Both the position numbers and the translations under genes were made by a program. From Entamoeba invadens IP1 (Eukaryota > Evosea > Mastigamoebida > Endamoebidae): a DNA stretch of 25,960 bases. The notes below the pieces were generated by a model. The model saw only the letters and a list, made by a program, of their open reading frames with translations, was not told the origin of the DNA and made no database searches. Positions 17,713 through 25,960 of the stretch are shown here, one piece after another; the stretch's first letter is position 1, and each line of letters begins with the position of its first letter. The stretch is taken from NCBI RefSeq assembly GCF_000330505.1, contig NW_004443699.1, positions 78,115-104,074 on the forward strand, in the 5' to 3' direction.

Positions 17713-18596
17713 ATGGTTTGTTTTTGTTTGAGTTTGATACATTTTATGTGACAAATTAGGACGACGCTGTGGGAGACACATTAAGACTGAAAGTGATTGT
17801 TGTTGGAGAACCCTCTTCTGGTAAGACTAGCACAATACACAAGTTTTGCGATGGCGTTTTTGATGATAATTACCAGCCAACGGTTTGGTTTTATTTAGAA
17901 GAATGAATATAGTTATGTTAATAGAATTATATAGTTTTATTGACACAAAGATTGGGGTTGAGTTTTCGAGTAAATTTATCACGATCAATGGGAAGGAATG
18001 TGAGTTACGTTTGTTTCTCGACCGAGTTGAGTGTATTTGATGATGTGAATAATCCGATGACTGACATGTAGGGCTGTGTTTGTTGTTTTCTATTGGATGA
18101 GGGAAATAGTAGTTTATTAATTAGGAAACTAAAAACTTCAAGTAACAGAACAGGGGATATAGCTGGGCAAGATCATTACAGTGGGATGTCGAGGGTGTAT
18201 TATTCTGGGAGTTTAGGAGCACTAATTATGTGTGATGTCACGAAAATGAATACCGTCGAAGGGTCGTTGAAGTGGAAGCATAGTATAGACGATTGCATCT
18301 TTGTGAACAATGAAAAGATCCCAGTGCTTTTAGTCGGCAACAAAAGTGATTTATTAGATGCGGCTGCAATGGACACAATGGCGACGAAACTGAAGGACGT
18401 TGCTGCTAATAATGGGTTTAAAGGAATGCTTCTGGTCTCTGCAAAAACAGGATATAACCTCGACGAAACGATGAATAATATTGCTACACTCATCATCTCA
18501 CAATTCGGTGATATGCTTTATAAGGAAAAGGCAGAGAGTGACGAGAACACACTCGACTTGCTTCCCAAACAACAAAACGAGAAAAAGTGTTGCTAG
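17713..18596 (+). CDS. Rab32/38-like small GTPase, five coding exons
   Basis: Rab GTPases direct vesicle traffic; Rab32/38 serve lysosome-related organelles and autophagy. I infer coding exons 17713-17715 (ATG only), 17760-17882, 17951-18008, 18072-18077 (6 nt) and 18154-18596, giving 210 residues with no stop. All GTPase motifs then fall in place: P-loop GEPSSGKT (17-24), switch-I YQPTIGVEF (39-47), G3 LWDIAGQD (63-70) with the catalytic Gln, G4 NKSD (126-129), G5 SAK (159-161) and a C-terminal CC for prenylation. The DIAGQ wording (most Rabs have DTAGQ), MSRVYY and LKWK are typical of the Rab32/38 branch. Without the 6-nt exon the G3 motif loses Leu-Trp. The ATG at 17703 would be out of frame after splicing. 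Branch assignment needs a tree; the GTPase call is firm. Confidence 0.85.
17716..17759 (+). other. Predicted intron 1 of the Rab-like gene (44 nt, directly after the ATG)
   Basis: Donor GTTTGTTT at 17716 and acceptor ATTAG at 17759. Removing it joins the ATG at 17713 to GAC GAC GCT GTG in the frame of the P-loop. Confidence 0.65.
17883..17950 (+). other. Predicted intron 2 of the Rab-like gene (68 nt)
   Basis: Donor GTTTGG at 17883 and acceptor ACAAAG at 17950. The splice joins YQPT to IGVEF, the canonical switch-I sequence. The acceptor is AAG rather than TAG, and none of the nearer TAG triplets restores the frame. Confidence 0.7.
18009..18071 (+). other. Predicted intron 3 of the Rab-like gene (63 nt)
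   Basis: Donor GTTTGTTT at 18009 and acceptor TGTAG at 18071, both consensus for Entamoeba. It splits the Arg codon of the LRLW motif after its first base. Confidence 0.7.
18078..18153 (+). other. Predicted intron 4 of the Rab-like gene (76 nt)
   Basis: Donor GTTTGTTG at 18078 and acceptor AACAG at 18153. It splits the Trp codon of LWDIAGQD after its first base. Together with intron 3 it leaves the 6-nt exon GGCTGT. Confidence 0.7.
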
Positions 18597-19067
18597 TGTT
18601 TTCAATCGTCTTTGGTGTGTTTTGGCTTTGTCTTCTAATTCATTCGGTTTTTATTTACGCATTATTTTTTTATTTTTAGTCGTAATTTAACGAGTTTATT
18701 ATTTATTATGTATTTGTTATTTTTATATGAATTGTATTGTCAATTTATGAAAATGGCATTCTTCGAATTCGTTAATTATTGTATATATATTAAATAAAAA
18801 AATATGTTAATTTAATAGTTCTAGTTTTATCAAAACCAAATTTAATATAAATTAATATAACAAATAAACTATACTCATTAGTTGTATATAACCAGAATTT
18901 TTAAAGACATTTATTAATAGATAAATTAAAAAAAGCTATAATTACTAAAAATGAAAAATAATTCATTTCTAAAAAGATAATAGTATAAATACTATAATTT
19001 AATTATATTTTATACCAAATTTTTCCAATAAAAAACAAAACTGTAGAAAAAACGAAAAATCAGAAAA
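18597..19067. other. AT-rich intergenic spacer
   Basis: This 471-base spacer has no recognisable gene or repeat. The last bases include AAAAATCA (19055-19062), the same initiator-like octamer seen before RPB1. Confidence 0.5.
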
Positions 19068-21761
19068 ATGCTTCCTTCATACATCTCAACATTTTTAGCG
19101 GACGACGTTACACAAAGTCCATGGGAAGAAATTAAAAATACGATAGACCCTCCTTTATTTTGTATGGAAAGTTATACTAAACACGTCCAGAACATGTACT
19201 CTCTTCACACCACATCTTTATTACATCACACATACAACGCATTGCTCTCGTTCTTTAAAACCCCGTCTAACTTTTTTAGTTCCCAACCATCCATTACTAG
19301 CTATGAACAAACGAAGAGTAACGGATGTATCTACACTCTCAAAACAAACACTTCATTCGCACATTTGGTCACAGTCAATGTCTTCTCACAACTCATTCAG
19401 ATATCGGACGACGAGTTTGTGTTTTGCTTAACTCCTTTGTCGGGGGATGATGTGACTCCTGTGGCTCAAAGTAATGACACGTTCAATGAGAATACCATTC
19501 CTCTCGACCCAATCGACTCTTTCGATACATCTTTTATCCAACAAACCGTTCAACTCACAGAACACGCTTTCAAACAAAATCTAGTAATACAAACATTGAA
19601 TGCTCCAAAAACAAGTGGACCTTTCCTCGACCAAAACTATTCCAAACCATCAACGAAAGGCTCAGAGGAAGAATCAAAGTCTGGTCTTACTCCAAAGACT
19701 GGGACTGTGCACTATTACCACGTCAAAAAGCTTCGGGATGGAATACAATTTGAGTGTCACTTTGCACCCGTCGAAGTGAAGAGCAACACTTTGTTGATCA
19801 ATTACATCAACTTCCAGAGAAGAGTTGTCTATCACTTGAATGAATATTTACTACATTCGACACCCACAACAGAAATAGCGGAGATGTTCAGACAGTTCCA
19901 CAAGTACTTGAATCTGCCTCTTGAGAACTACACCGTGATCCATCGAAATAGTCAATTCACCGTTTACGCAAATTACGACAAATCAGAACTTGTCATCTAC
20001 GGCGGTGCAACGTTCGCGTGTGACATCCAAAACTTGGTGAAGGTGTTTGCAAAGAACGACGGACTTGCATTCTTGTTCCCAGGCTCTAAAGACATCTCCA
20101 AGACTAAACACGTGAGGTGCACACATCGAGAAAGCCCCTATTTTGGCGAGAAGAACGTTTGTACTGATTGTATCACAGAAACCCTCATTTTGGAGGGAAA
20201 TTTCTTTGTTGCAACGCAGTCCACAAATAAAATGGTGTTATGCAAGAACTCACATGAGGAGGGACAGACATTTTCAGTTGTCATGGCGGCCGAACAAATT
20301 GAATGGATCGGCGAAAAAGCACAGAGTGTGTATTACTACCATTTTTTCACTCCACAATTCAGAAACATGACAGTTAAAGCGTATAAGGAGTATATCAACA
20401 TCATCTCCTCAGCTATACTGTCAACACGAATAGGAATACAATTTGGCTGTGCACTGCCCGATCCTGAAATGTGGTTCACAACCGCGACAATCCCTTTTTT
20501 TGACATCTTGCGGCTCGCCATCTTCATGAGTGTCCAAGTCAAGAAGGACAAACCTTTCCTCTATGTCCCCCTCGAGCTCCCTAAAGTACCACAAACACCT
20601 CTTACCACCACCACGACTGCTTTTGAAATGCGATGTCGCTTCAGTTACGTCTCATTCACCGATTTAGACGAGCGGGTAGTGACAAAAGTGATGTCTTATT
20701 TGCCTCTCGAGTCTGTCTGTGCTTTAATGAAGACTTCTCGGAAATATTTTGGGATAGGGTATAAGGCGAAGTACCTGTGGAAAACGTTTTATGAGGTGCA
20801 CTGTAGTCCGCAGACCTTCAAGAAGTGGACGTCGCAGAAAATGCCGCACCAGAAAATTGATTACTTTCTAGCTGTCGGTATCTCCCGTAAAACGTCTTCG
20901 TTGTGGACGCGGCGGCCGGTCTCGATTCGGAAGATGAAATTGTGCGAACAGAAAATAGATTGGATCCATCGGACTGAAAGTGGAGAAAGTGCTATTATTT
21001 CGCGGTCGGGGTTTTGTTGTAAGTTATATCCAGACTTTTCGATGAAGTATCGAGCGTTTGGGAATAGTGAAGTGAGTGGGAGTTGTTCAGAGCAGAATGA
21101 CATCTATGTTGGGTTTGGGAATGGACGAGTCCGATTCTATTGGAACAACGACCCGAAGGATTTCAGAGAGATCAACACGTTGAAGTTCCAGAGGATCGAG
21201 TTTGCGCCGGAGAAGAAGATGATAGGGTGGAATGAACGAAGTAATGTCGTCTATTTCTGTGACTTGAATTTGAATAAGACGGTGTGTTTATTTAAAGCGC
21301 AAAGGAAGAGAATTACACATGCGATGGAAGTTGAAAGGGGGGTCATAGTCACGTCGTCGACGGATGGGAGTTACTGGGGATTTGATTGGCGAATGGAGAA
21401 TAAAGTCTTTGAGAGTCAAGAAATGCTTGAAGGGATCGACGTGTTTGATTCGTTTGATAATTATTTGGTTGGGGGAAGTAGTGATGGGACGGTGTGGATG
21501 TATGACTGGAGGAAATTGGATAAGTGCCTTGACCGGACTACATCCCCGGGTAAAATTAATCAAGTCAAAGTATGGAATAGAAAGATAGTTGTTTGTTCGG
21601 AAGACAGGTCGGTCTATTCATTGGAATGTTGTAAAAATTGGATGGGAAAAATGAGTGTTGTGTATAGTTTGGATTCCCCCGTCACGGCTTTGTACTTCGA
21701 TGACGTGTATCTCCTCACTGCTACGAATAATGGGTGTATGTATACTTCTATTTTTAAGTAA
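19068..21761 (+). CDS. F-box and WD-repeat protein with a long unrecognised N-terminal half
   Basis: F-box/WD proteins recruit substrates to SCF (Skp1-cullin) ubiquitin ligases. In this 897-residue protein an F-box is visible at about 529-575 (FTDLDERVVTKVMSYLPLES, then LMKTSRKYF and LW). It is followed by degenerate WD repeats at about 630-897, for example VTSSTDGSYWGFDWR and VGGSSDGTVWMYDWR, with strands ending in WD-like dipeptides. Residues 1-520 are not recognised. They include a low-complexity Asp/Ser/Thr part (about 125-215) and a Cys/His cluster (RCTHRE...CTDC, about 350-367) that could bind metal. Base use changes sharply at about 20640, at the F-box boundary: the sense strand is C-rich before and G-rich after. 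This could reflect fusion of two genes. The start is the first ATG, preceded by an initiator-like AAAAATCA. Confidence 0.8.
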   Translation: MLPSYISTFLADDVTQSPWEEIKNTIDPPLFCMESYTKHVQNMYSLHTTSLLHHTYNALLSFFKTPSNFFSSQPSITSYEQTKSNGCIYTLKTNTSFAHLVTVNVFSQLIQISDDEFVFCLTPLSGDDVTPVAQSNDTFNENTIPLDPIDSFDTSFIQQTVQLTEHAFKQNLVIQTLNAPKTSGPFLDQNYSKPSTKGSEEESKSGLTPKTGTVHYYHVKKLRDGIQFECHFAPVEVKSNTLLINYINFQRRVVYHLNEYLLHSTPTTEIAEMFRQFHKYLNLPLENYTVIHRNSQFTVYANYDKSELVIYGGATFACDIQNLVKVFAKNDGLAFLFPGSKDISKTKHVRCTHRESPYFGEKNVCTDCITETLILEGNFFVATQSTNKMVLCKNSHEEGQTFSVVMAAEQIEWIGEKAQSVYYYHFFTPQFRNMTVKAYKEYINIISSAILSTRIGIQFGCALPDPEMWFTTATIPFFDILRLAIFMSVQVKKDKPFLYVPLELPKVPQTPLTTTTTAFEMRCRFSYVSFTDLDERVVTKVMSYLPLESVCALMKTSRKYFGIGYKAKYLWKTFYEVHCSPQTFKKWTSQKMPHQKIDYFLAVGISRKTSSLWTRRPVSIRKMKLCEQKIDWIHRTESGESAIISRSGFCCKLYPDFSMKYRAFGNSEVSGSCSEQNDIYVGFGNGRVRFYWNNDPKDFREINTLKFQRIEFAPEKKMIGWNERSNVVYFCDLNLNKTVCLFKAQRKRITHAMEVERGVIVTSSTDGSYWGFDWRMENKVFESQEMLEGIDVFDSFDNYLVGGSSDGTVWMYDWRKLDKCLDRTTSPGKINQVKVWNRKIVVCSEDRSVYSLECCKNWMGKMSVVYSLDSPVTALYFDDVYLLTATNNGCMYTSIFK

Positions 21762-22800
21762 GTGTTTGTTGTATTAGTTAAAGAACTATCACTTTTCTAG
21801 AATAAAAACTTCTCATTCTCAAATCATTTGGAAGATTGCAAAATTGAAAATTTGTTGTTTCGTGAAAATAATATTCTTGTATTATTTTATTACTATTTAT
21901 ATAGTAAGAAATTATTATAAAACATATTGTATTATAAAAATGGGTTGTAACTATAATGTTTGATCTAATCATATTAATAGAAGAATTCAACATTTTTTGA
22001 ATAATTATAAGTTAATTGTTTTGCGAGTTATAATGTTAATTTATAACAAATGTTATTTTATGGTTTTATTAACTGTATTTTAAATCAAACATTAATTATG
22101 ATCAATAATAATAAACATTAATATTGAATAATTAATGCAAATTAATTACAAAATAGTTTGAATTATAATTTGGAATAGTAAAATAATTTTTTATTGTTTG
22201 TGTTGATTGGTTAAACTTGGAATTTTCAAATCGAGTTCCATTCGATTTGTTTCTAAAAAATACAGCAAAACTCAGTTTATGGTAATTAATTAATTTATAT
22301 TACTTCGAATCCACTCAATCAAAACTATTTTATAATAATTTTAAATCTATTTATTATTAGTTTATAGATTCGTGTTATACTAATCTATTTTTACATTCTA
22401 AATGGTATTCCTCGAAAAAAGTTGCGCTTTTCTCCTCTTCTTTTTCGTTTTAGGGTTCCACTGACAAAACCTCCCTCACAAAAAACGCCGTATTTAGTTT
22501 TTTGTTCTTCTAAATTCTTCCAACTAAGGATGTCTTAAAAAAAATTCACAAGTCGGGCATTTGTATATTTTTGGTAACAAATTAATGTTAAAAAACCTTA
22601 TTTTAAAAGTTTTTTGCGGACTTTGCCGACTTTTGTTTAACACATCAAAAAAATATAAGAAAACTCATTTGGTTTAAAAAACTAAATTTAATTGTAAATT
22701 AACTACATACAACTAGTAAAAAGAAGACCCCAATGAATGGCTGTTTTGTGATGTCTTTGAGTGCTATTTAAGCCGAGAAAAAAGAACTGTTTCATTCATT
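21762..22800. other. Long AT-rich spacer with a GC-richer island
   Basis: About 1040 bases without a convincing gene. Most is A/T tracts. A slightly GC-richer patch at about 22410-22640 holds CTCCCTC, GCCG and a pair of imperfect inverted matches around AAGTCGGGCA (from 22550) and GCCGACTT (from 22625). These could be remnants of an old element. The GNAT promoter is at the right end. Confidence 0.5.
22764..22798 (+). promoter_or_regulatory. Core promoter of the GNAT gene (TATA, GAAC, initiator)
   Basis: CTATTTAAG at 22764-22772 resembles the Entamoeba TATA box, GAACT at 22784-22788 is the GAAC element, and TTCATTCA at 22791-22798 resembles the initiator. All lie within 40 bases of the ATG at 22801. 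This is the most complete three-part Entamoeba promoter in the window and shows that the gene has acquired host-type control. Confidence 0.65.
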
Positions 22801-23346
22801 ATGATCAGCTTTGTTCGAGTGACCCGCTCTAACGACCCCATGTTGGACAATTTAGTCAACTTACTCTACAATGAGTTTGAAGTCCATCAATTGCGCCCAT
22901 TGAAACAGTTGAAAAACGTTATTGACACGCAGCCCAACCATTACTTTACAGCCATTGTTTTCAATAAGAAGGTTGTTGGTGTAATTGTCTATTGGAAGTT
23001 ATTGAACTCGTTTTTCTATATCGAGCACTTTGCAGTCTTCTCTGAATTCCGTGGAGAGAAAATAGGTCAAAAAGTGATGGATCACATTAATAACACAATA
23101 GGTGGACTCTGGTTACTTGAAATTGATCCCATTGGTGACGTTGTACATGACAGACTTCGAAAGTGGTATGAGAAGAATAAGTTCACTGTCACTAAATTGA
23201 ACCACAAACAACCCCCTTATGTCGCAAATGAAGGAACTACTCCCCTTCATATCATGACTAATAAACCAACCAACAAATTGGATTTGTATCTCAGTACAAT
23301 TACTAAAGAAGTGTATCAAGTTGGTTATAAATTTACTAGAGAATAG
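22801..23346 (+). CDS. GNAT-family N-acetyltransferase, bacterial-type
   Basis: GNAT enzymes transfer acetyl from acetyl-CoA to amino groups of small molecules or proteins. This 181-residue protein has the expected order: an N-terminal F.RVT...D strand and helix, a VVGVIVYWK strand, YIEHFAV, then the acetyl-CoA-binding motif A, FRGEKIGQKVM (R..G.IG...M, about residues 83-93), followed by LLEIDP and a C-terminal YEKNKF...PPYV...P...M pattern. The EHFA...RG..IG...LEIDP...Y....F....H..PPY wording is one I associate with a bacterial GNAT subfamily in Bacteroidetes and Firmicutes, so lateral transfer is likely. The substrate cannot be told. There is no signal peptide. The start is fixed by the promoter elements just upstream and the complete N-terminus. 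Confidence 0.85.
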   Translation: MISFVRVTRSNDPMLDNLVNLLYNEFEVHQLRPLKQLKNVIDTQPNHYFTAIVFNKKVVGVIVYWKLLNSFFYIEHFAVFSEFRGEKIGQKVMDHINNTIGGLWLLEIDPIGDVVHDRLRKWYEKNKFTVTKLNHKQPPYVANEGTTPLHIMTNKPTNKLDLYLSTITKEVYQVGYKFTRE

Positions 23347-23615
23347 ATCGTGTTATAATATATTGTGTCTGCTTGAGTGTTGTTGTTTTTAATGAGGTAC
23401 ATTTCTTTCAATAATTAATAGTTAATTTAATAATATAAATATTAAAACCAATAAGAAATGGTTTCTTTTACTTGTCTTTGTTTTCAATTGTTCACAAATA
23501 TTATTCAAACAAACAACTTCTTATTAAAAAATTGAACTAATTGTTTTAAAAATTTTTTGAACAATTTATTAAAAAATTTCACATCAAATTGCAACCCAAA
23601 ACAGTTCAAATTAAC

Positions 23616-25293
23616 TTAAATGTAGTCAGTAAAGTCTTTGTCTATTACTTCTATTTTTAAATCACTGTTTCTTATTGATTTTTCTTTATCTTTAAGAGCT
23701 TTTAATGTTATACTTGATTTGAAAAAAATCTCTCCTTTAAGAAAAGAAGTCGGTCCACATCTTATCGTCAAATAACTGATCCGGTTTAATGTCATCTCCT
23801 TGAGTTTTGAATCTCCAAAGTCCAATATCATTCCTGAAGTGGTTTTCACCTCGACAGTATCAAATTTGAATTTGTCGAAATTGAGAGTTTTGATGTCTTC
23901 TATTTTGGTGCAAAGAGCTTTTTGGTAAAACATCACATCTTGAATTATTAATGTTTTGTTCTTTAATACTATCTTCCGTTGACTGAACTCAATTACTTTT
24001 CCCCCAAAGTATACATTCAATTTTTCATTTGCAACAACACTAAATTGTTCAAGGCCTTCTAAATCAACATAATCACTTGTATTGACCATATCATTAGTCT
24101 TTTTGTCATCCACCCAAAAACACTCCAATGAAGATCTCTTAGCTTCAAACCTTTTTAAAACATTTTTATAAAGAATAACGCCTTGGACTGTGACATTTTT
24201 TATTATGAACGTTTCAAGTTTTGAGGTATTCATCTCAACTCTAATTTCACTCTTCATTCCTCTTAAATTTCTCAATTCAACAAATTTGATGTTCTTATTC
24301 AATTTTAATGTCCCAGCAAACGCATTGATCCGAATGTCATACACATTGGGGTATTGGTCACAATCAAATATTTCTAATCCTTTGGCTTCAATTTTAAGTA
24401 CTTGTAAGAAGCCTTTGTGAATTACTGATGTTATCTCATTATAGCACATCTCGTTATATGTCTGTGCTATGTATATCCCCTTCTTACTCACTATCTCCAT
24501 CCCTTCTGTACTTCTGTGAATGATGTTCGTCACTATTTGAAAGTTGTTGTACGTCTTTAACTTATTGATGACATCCAACTGCACTGAAAACATCGTTTCA
24601 AACTCCTCATCTTTTTGTAACCCTGAGTGCTTTTTCCAAGAAGAATACACCAATAATTTATAACGAACATTTTCTTTAAGAATGGTGTTACCTGAATCAC
24701 ATGCAATTGACATCTTATTGAAAAACTGTTTGCAAAAGATGTCGATTTCAAATGTGACTTTGTGAAGTGTTTGTAAAGTCAGAATTTTAAAGATTGAATC
24801 ACAAACTGTGACATCATTCACCTTTGCATTTAAAGAGATGCTTGAAAAAGTTATTTCATGTAATTGGGAATAAAAAGAAAGTGCCTTTGTCATGTTGATA
24901 ATGGGCAAGTATTTGATACGCATCTTCCGGATTTTGGGGGGAAACCATCGAGTTGAAAAAATGGCGTCTTTTTTGTTATTATCAATTTCAGTACCAAATG
25001 ATAACATTGAGGGATTCTTATGCCAATAACCTATCTCAAAAAGTCGAAGTTTTTCGCTCTGAAGACTTGATAGATGTCGAACGTGAAGCTACATAAAATG
25101 TCTCCATTAGAGGAAATTGGATTGATATTTTTGGAAATGTGTGGTGAGAGGATAAGTTGTATGAATTGATGTATAAAGTTGATACTACTGACTCACATTT
25201 TTTGTTTATTGTACGAAAATTGAAGACATCAAATAGCGTATCTAGATATAGTACGACATTCTTTAGAAATATTGGTTCAAGTATTATAGCCAT
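23616..25293 (-). pseudogene. Leucine-rich-repeat family gene with a frameshift
   Basis: Same Entamoeba family as the protein at 6145-7224. The start ATG is at 25293 and gives the family cap (ILEPIFLKNVVLYLDTL, then INKKCESVV, 85 codons), which runs into a TGA at 25036-25038. The continuation is in another frame: reading upstream of the ATG at 25007 gives LQSEKLRLFEIG and HKNPSML before the 463-codon frame that ends at 23616. The change of frame falls at about 25060-25068, consistent with loss of one base. The long frame holds irregular leucine-rich units (for example IKFVELRNLRG, LKEMTLNRISYLTIR). A sequencing error is an equal explanation, since no other break is visible in the following 463 codons. 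I see no GTTTGT donor that would make it an intron. Confidence 0.65.
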
Positions 25294-25399
25294 GGATTTG
25301 ATATTTAATATTTGAAAGTATCATAATAAAAATTATGTAATATTTTTAATTGAGTATTACAATTAAAAATATTTTCATGTTATTATAATTATTAGACTA
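25294..25399. other. AT-rich flank between the broken gene and the inverted-repeat element
   Basis: Short A/T-rich stretch with a local inverted repeat (AATATTTTTAATTG and CAATTAAAAATATT, about 25339-25372). It carries the presumed promoter of the minus-strand leucine-rich-repeat gene. Nothing else is recognised. Confidence 0.4.
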
Positions 25400-25960
25400 A
25401 AGAGAAAGGACGGACATGGGGACGAAGGACGGGAATATAGGCCGAAGGACGTCCTTTGTGGTTTAGGGACGTCCTCCCGCTATAAAGGACGTCCTCCTGT
25501 GTATATGGTGTCCTTTCTATTATTTTCGTGTTTTCGGCATTTTTAAAACTATATAATGAGTTATAATATTACTATGAATTTACTATTATAAAATATAATT
25601 ATTTCCAAAAATAAATTTAATCAAAGACAAATTTTAAACAACAAGTAATTTCGTTATAAATTAATGGTTTTTATAAAAAATGCAAATTTAATTAGTTTTT
25701 CAAAGAAAACTGAATGGTAAAATGAAAAAAAAATGATAATTTTTTATAAACCATTAATATATAACAAAATTACTTTTTAAATAGTTTTTGTCTTTGAATT
25801 AATTTATTTTTGGAAATAATTATATTTTTTGATTGTATATTTATAATAAAAATATACTTTGTTATATAGTTTCGATAATGAATAAAAAATGCCGCGGACA
25901 CGAAAATAATAGAAAGGACACCATATACACAGGAGGACGTCCTTTATAGCGGGAGGACGT
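25400..25960. mobile_element. Large inverted-repeat (foldback-like) element, cut by the window edge
   Basis: The last base of the window pairs with position 25469: the right arm read in reverse complement repeats the left arm from ACGTCCTCCCGC onward. Strong identity covers about 75 bases, then a weaker but clear match continues for about 240 bases in all (for example AATATAATTATTTCCAAAAA in both arms), around a centre near 25715. There is no open reading frame. The outer part of the left arm is an array of units of about 20 bp beginning GGAC, at 25408, 25427, 25447, 25467, 25487 and a variant at 25507. The right arm shows the mirrored units at 25935 and 25955. Long arms built from tandem repeats are typical of foldback elements; a palindromic MITE is the alternative. 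The right end should lie about 60-80 bases outside the window. Confidence 0.75.
25427..25513. repeat. Tandem array with a 20-bp period, GGACGTCC core
   Basis: GGACGTCC stands at exactly 25447, 25467 and 25487, with GGACGGGA at 25427 and GGTGTCC at 25507 keeping the same spacing. Only the 8-bp palindromic core is conserved; the 12 bases between differ. This spacing is about two helical turns, so all cores face the same side of the DNA. A transposase or other host protein binding cooperatively would fit, but that is inference. Confidence 0.75.

Noticed and set aside
17703..17715. ATG at 17703 as the Rab start
   Set aside because: With the consensus donor at 17716 it would be out of frame with the P-loop, and it is only 21 bases from the TATA box.
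1..25960. tRNA, rRNA or CRISPR arrays
   Set aside because: I looked for cloverleaf-like and regularly spaced repeat patterns by eye and found none; a tRNA scan was not possible.

Overview
The window looks like nuclear DNA of Entamoeba, and the fairly GC-balanced coding sequence makes a reptilian E. invadens-like lineage more likely than the very AT-rich E. histolytica. The reasons are compact genes separated by very AT-rich spacers, short introns with the Entamoeba donor GTTTGT, promoters that pair a TATTTAA box with a GAAC box a few bases before the ATG, two members of the Entamoeba leucine-rich-repeat family whose N-terminus reads LEP...M..., and an RNA polymerase II large subunit without heptad repeats. 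No database search was run; species level is inference.

Layout, left to right. 1-3318 (+) is the 3' part of a large unrecognised helical protein. 3740-5168 (+) is a divergent, interrupted Beclin-1/Atg6 gene. 5169-6144 is AT-rich spacer with a 193-bp MITE. 6145-7224 (+) is a leucine-rich-repeat protein. 7798-12750 (+) is RPB1. 13121-14458 (-) is a BCAS3/PROPPIN-like beta-propeller protein, divergent from a coiled-coil protein at 14806-15426 (+). 15639-17117 (+) is a PIAS/Siz-type SUMO E3 ligase. 17292-17464 is a second, internally deleted copy of the MITE. 17713-18596 (+) is a Rab32/38-like GTPase that I resolve into five coding exons, one only 6 nt long. 19068-21761 (+) is an F-box/WD-repeat protein. 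22801-23346 (+) is a bacterial-looking GNAT acetyltransferase. 23616-25293 (-) is a leucine-rich-repeat gene broken by a frameshift. From about 25400 to the right edge lies a large inverted-repeat (foldback-like) element whose arms carry a 20-bp-period GGACGTCC array.

The genes do not form an operon, as expected in a eukaryote. Three of them (Beclin, the BCAS3/PROPPIN-like protein and the Rab32-like GTPase) belong to families tied to autophagy or endolysosomal traffic, but their closeness is probably chance. RPB1, the SUMO ligase and the F-box protein are housekeeping or regulatory. The most striking structural points are the Rab micro-exon with an intron directly after the start codon, the foldback-like element, and substitutions at normally invariant RPB1 active-centre and amanitin-contact positions.
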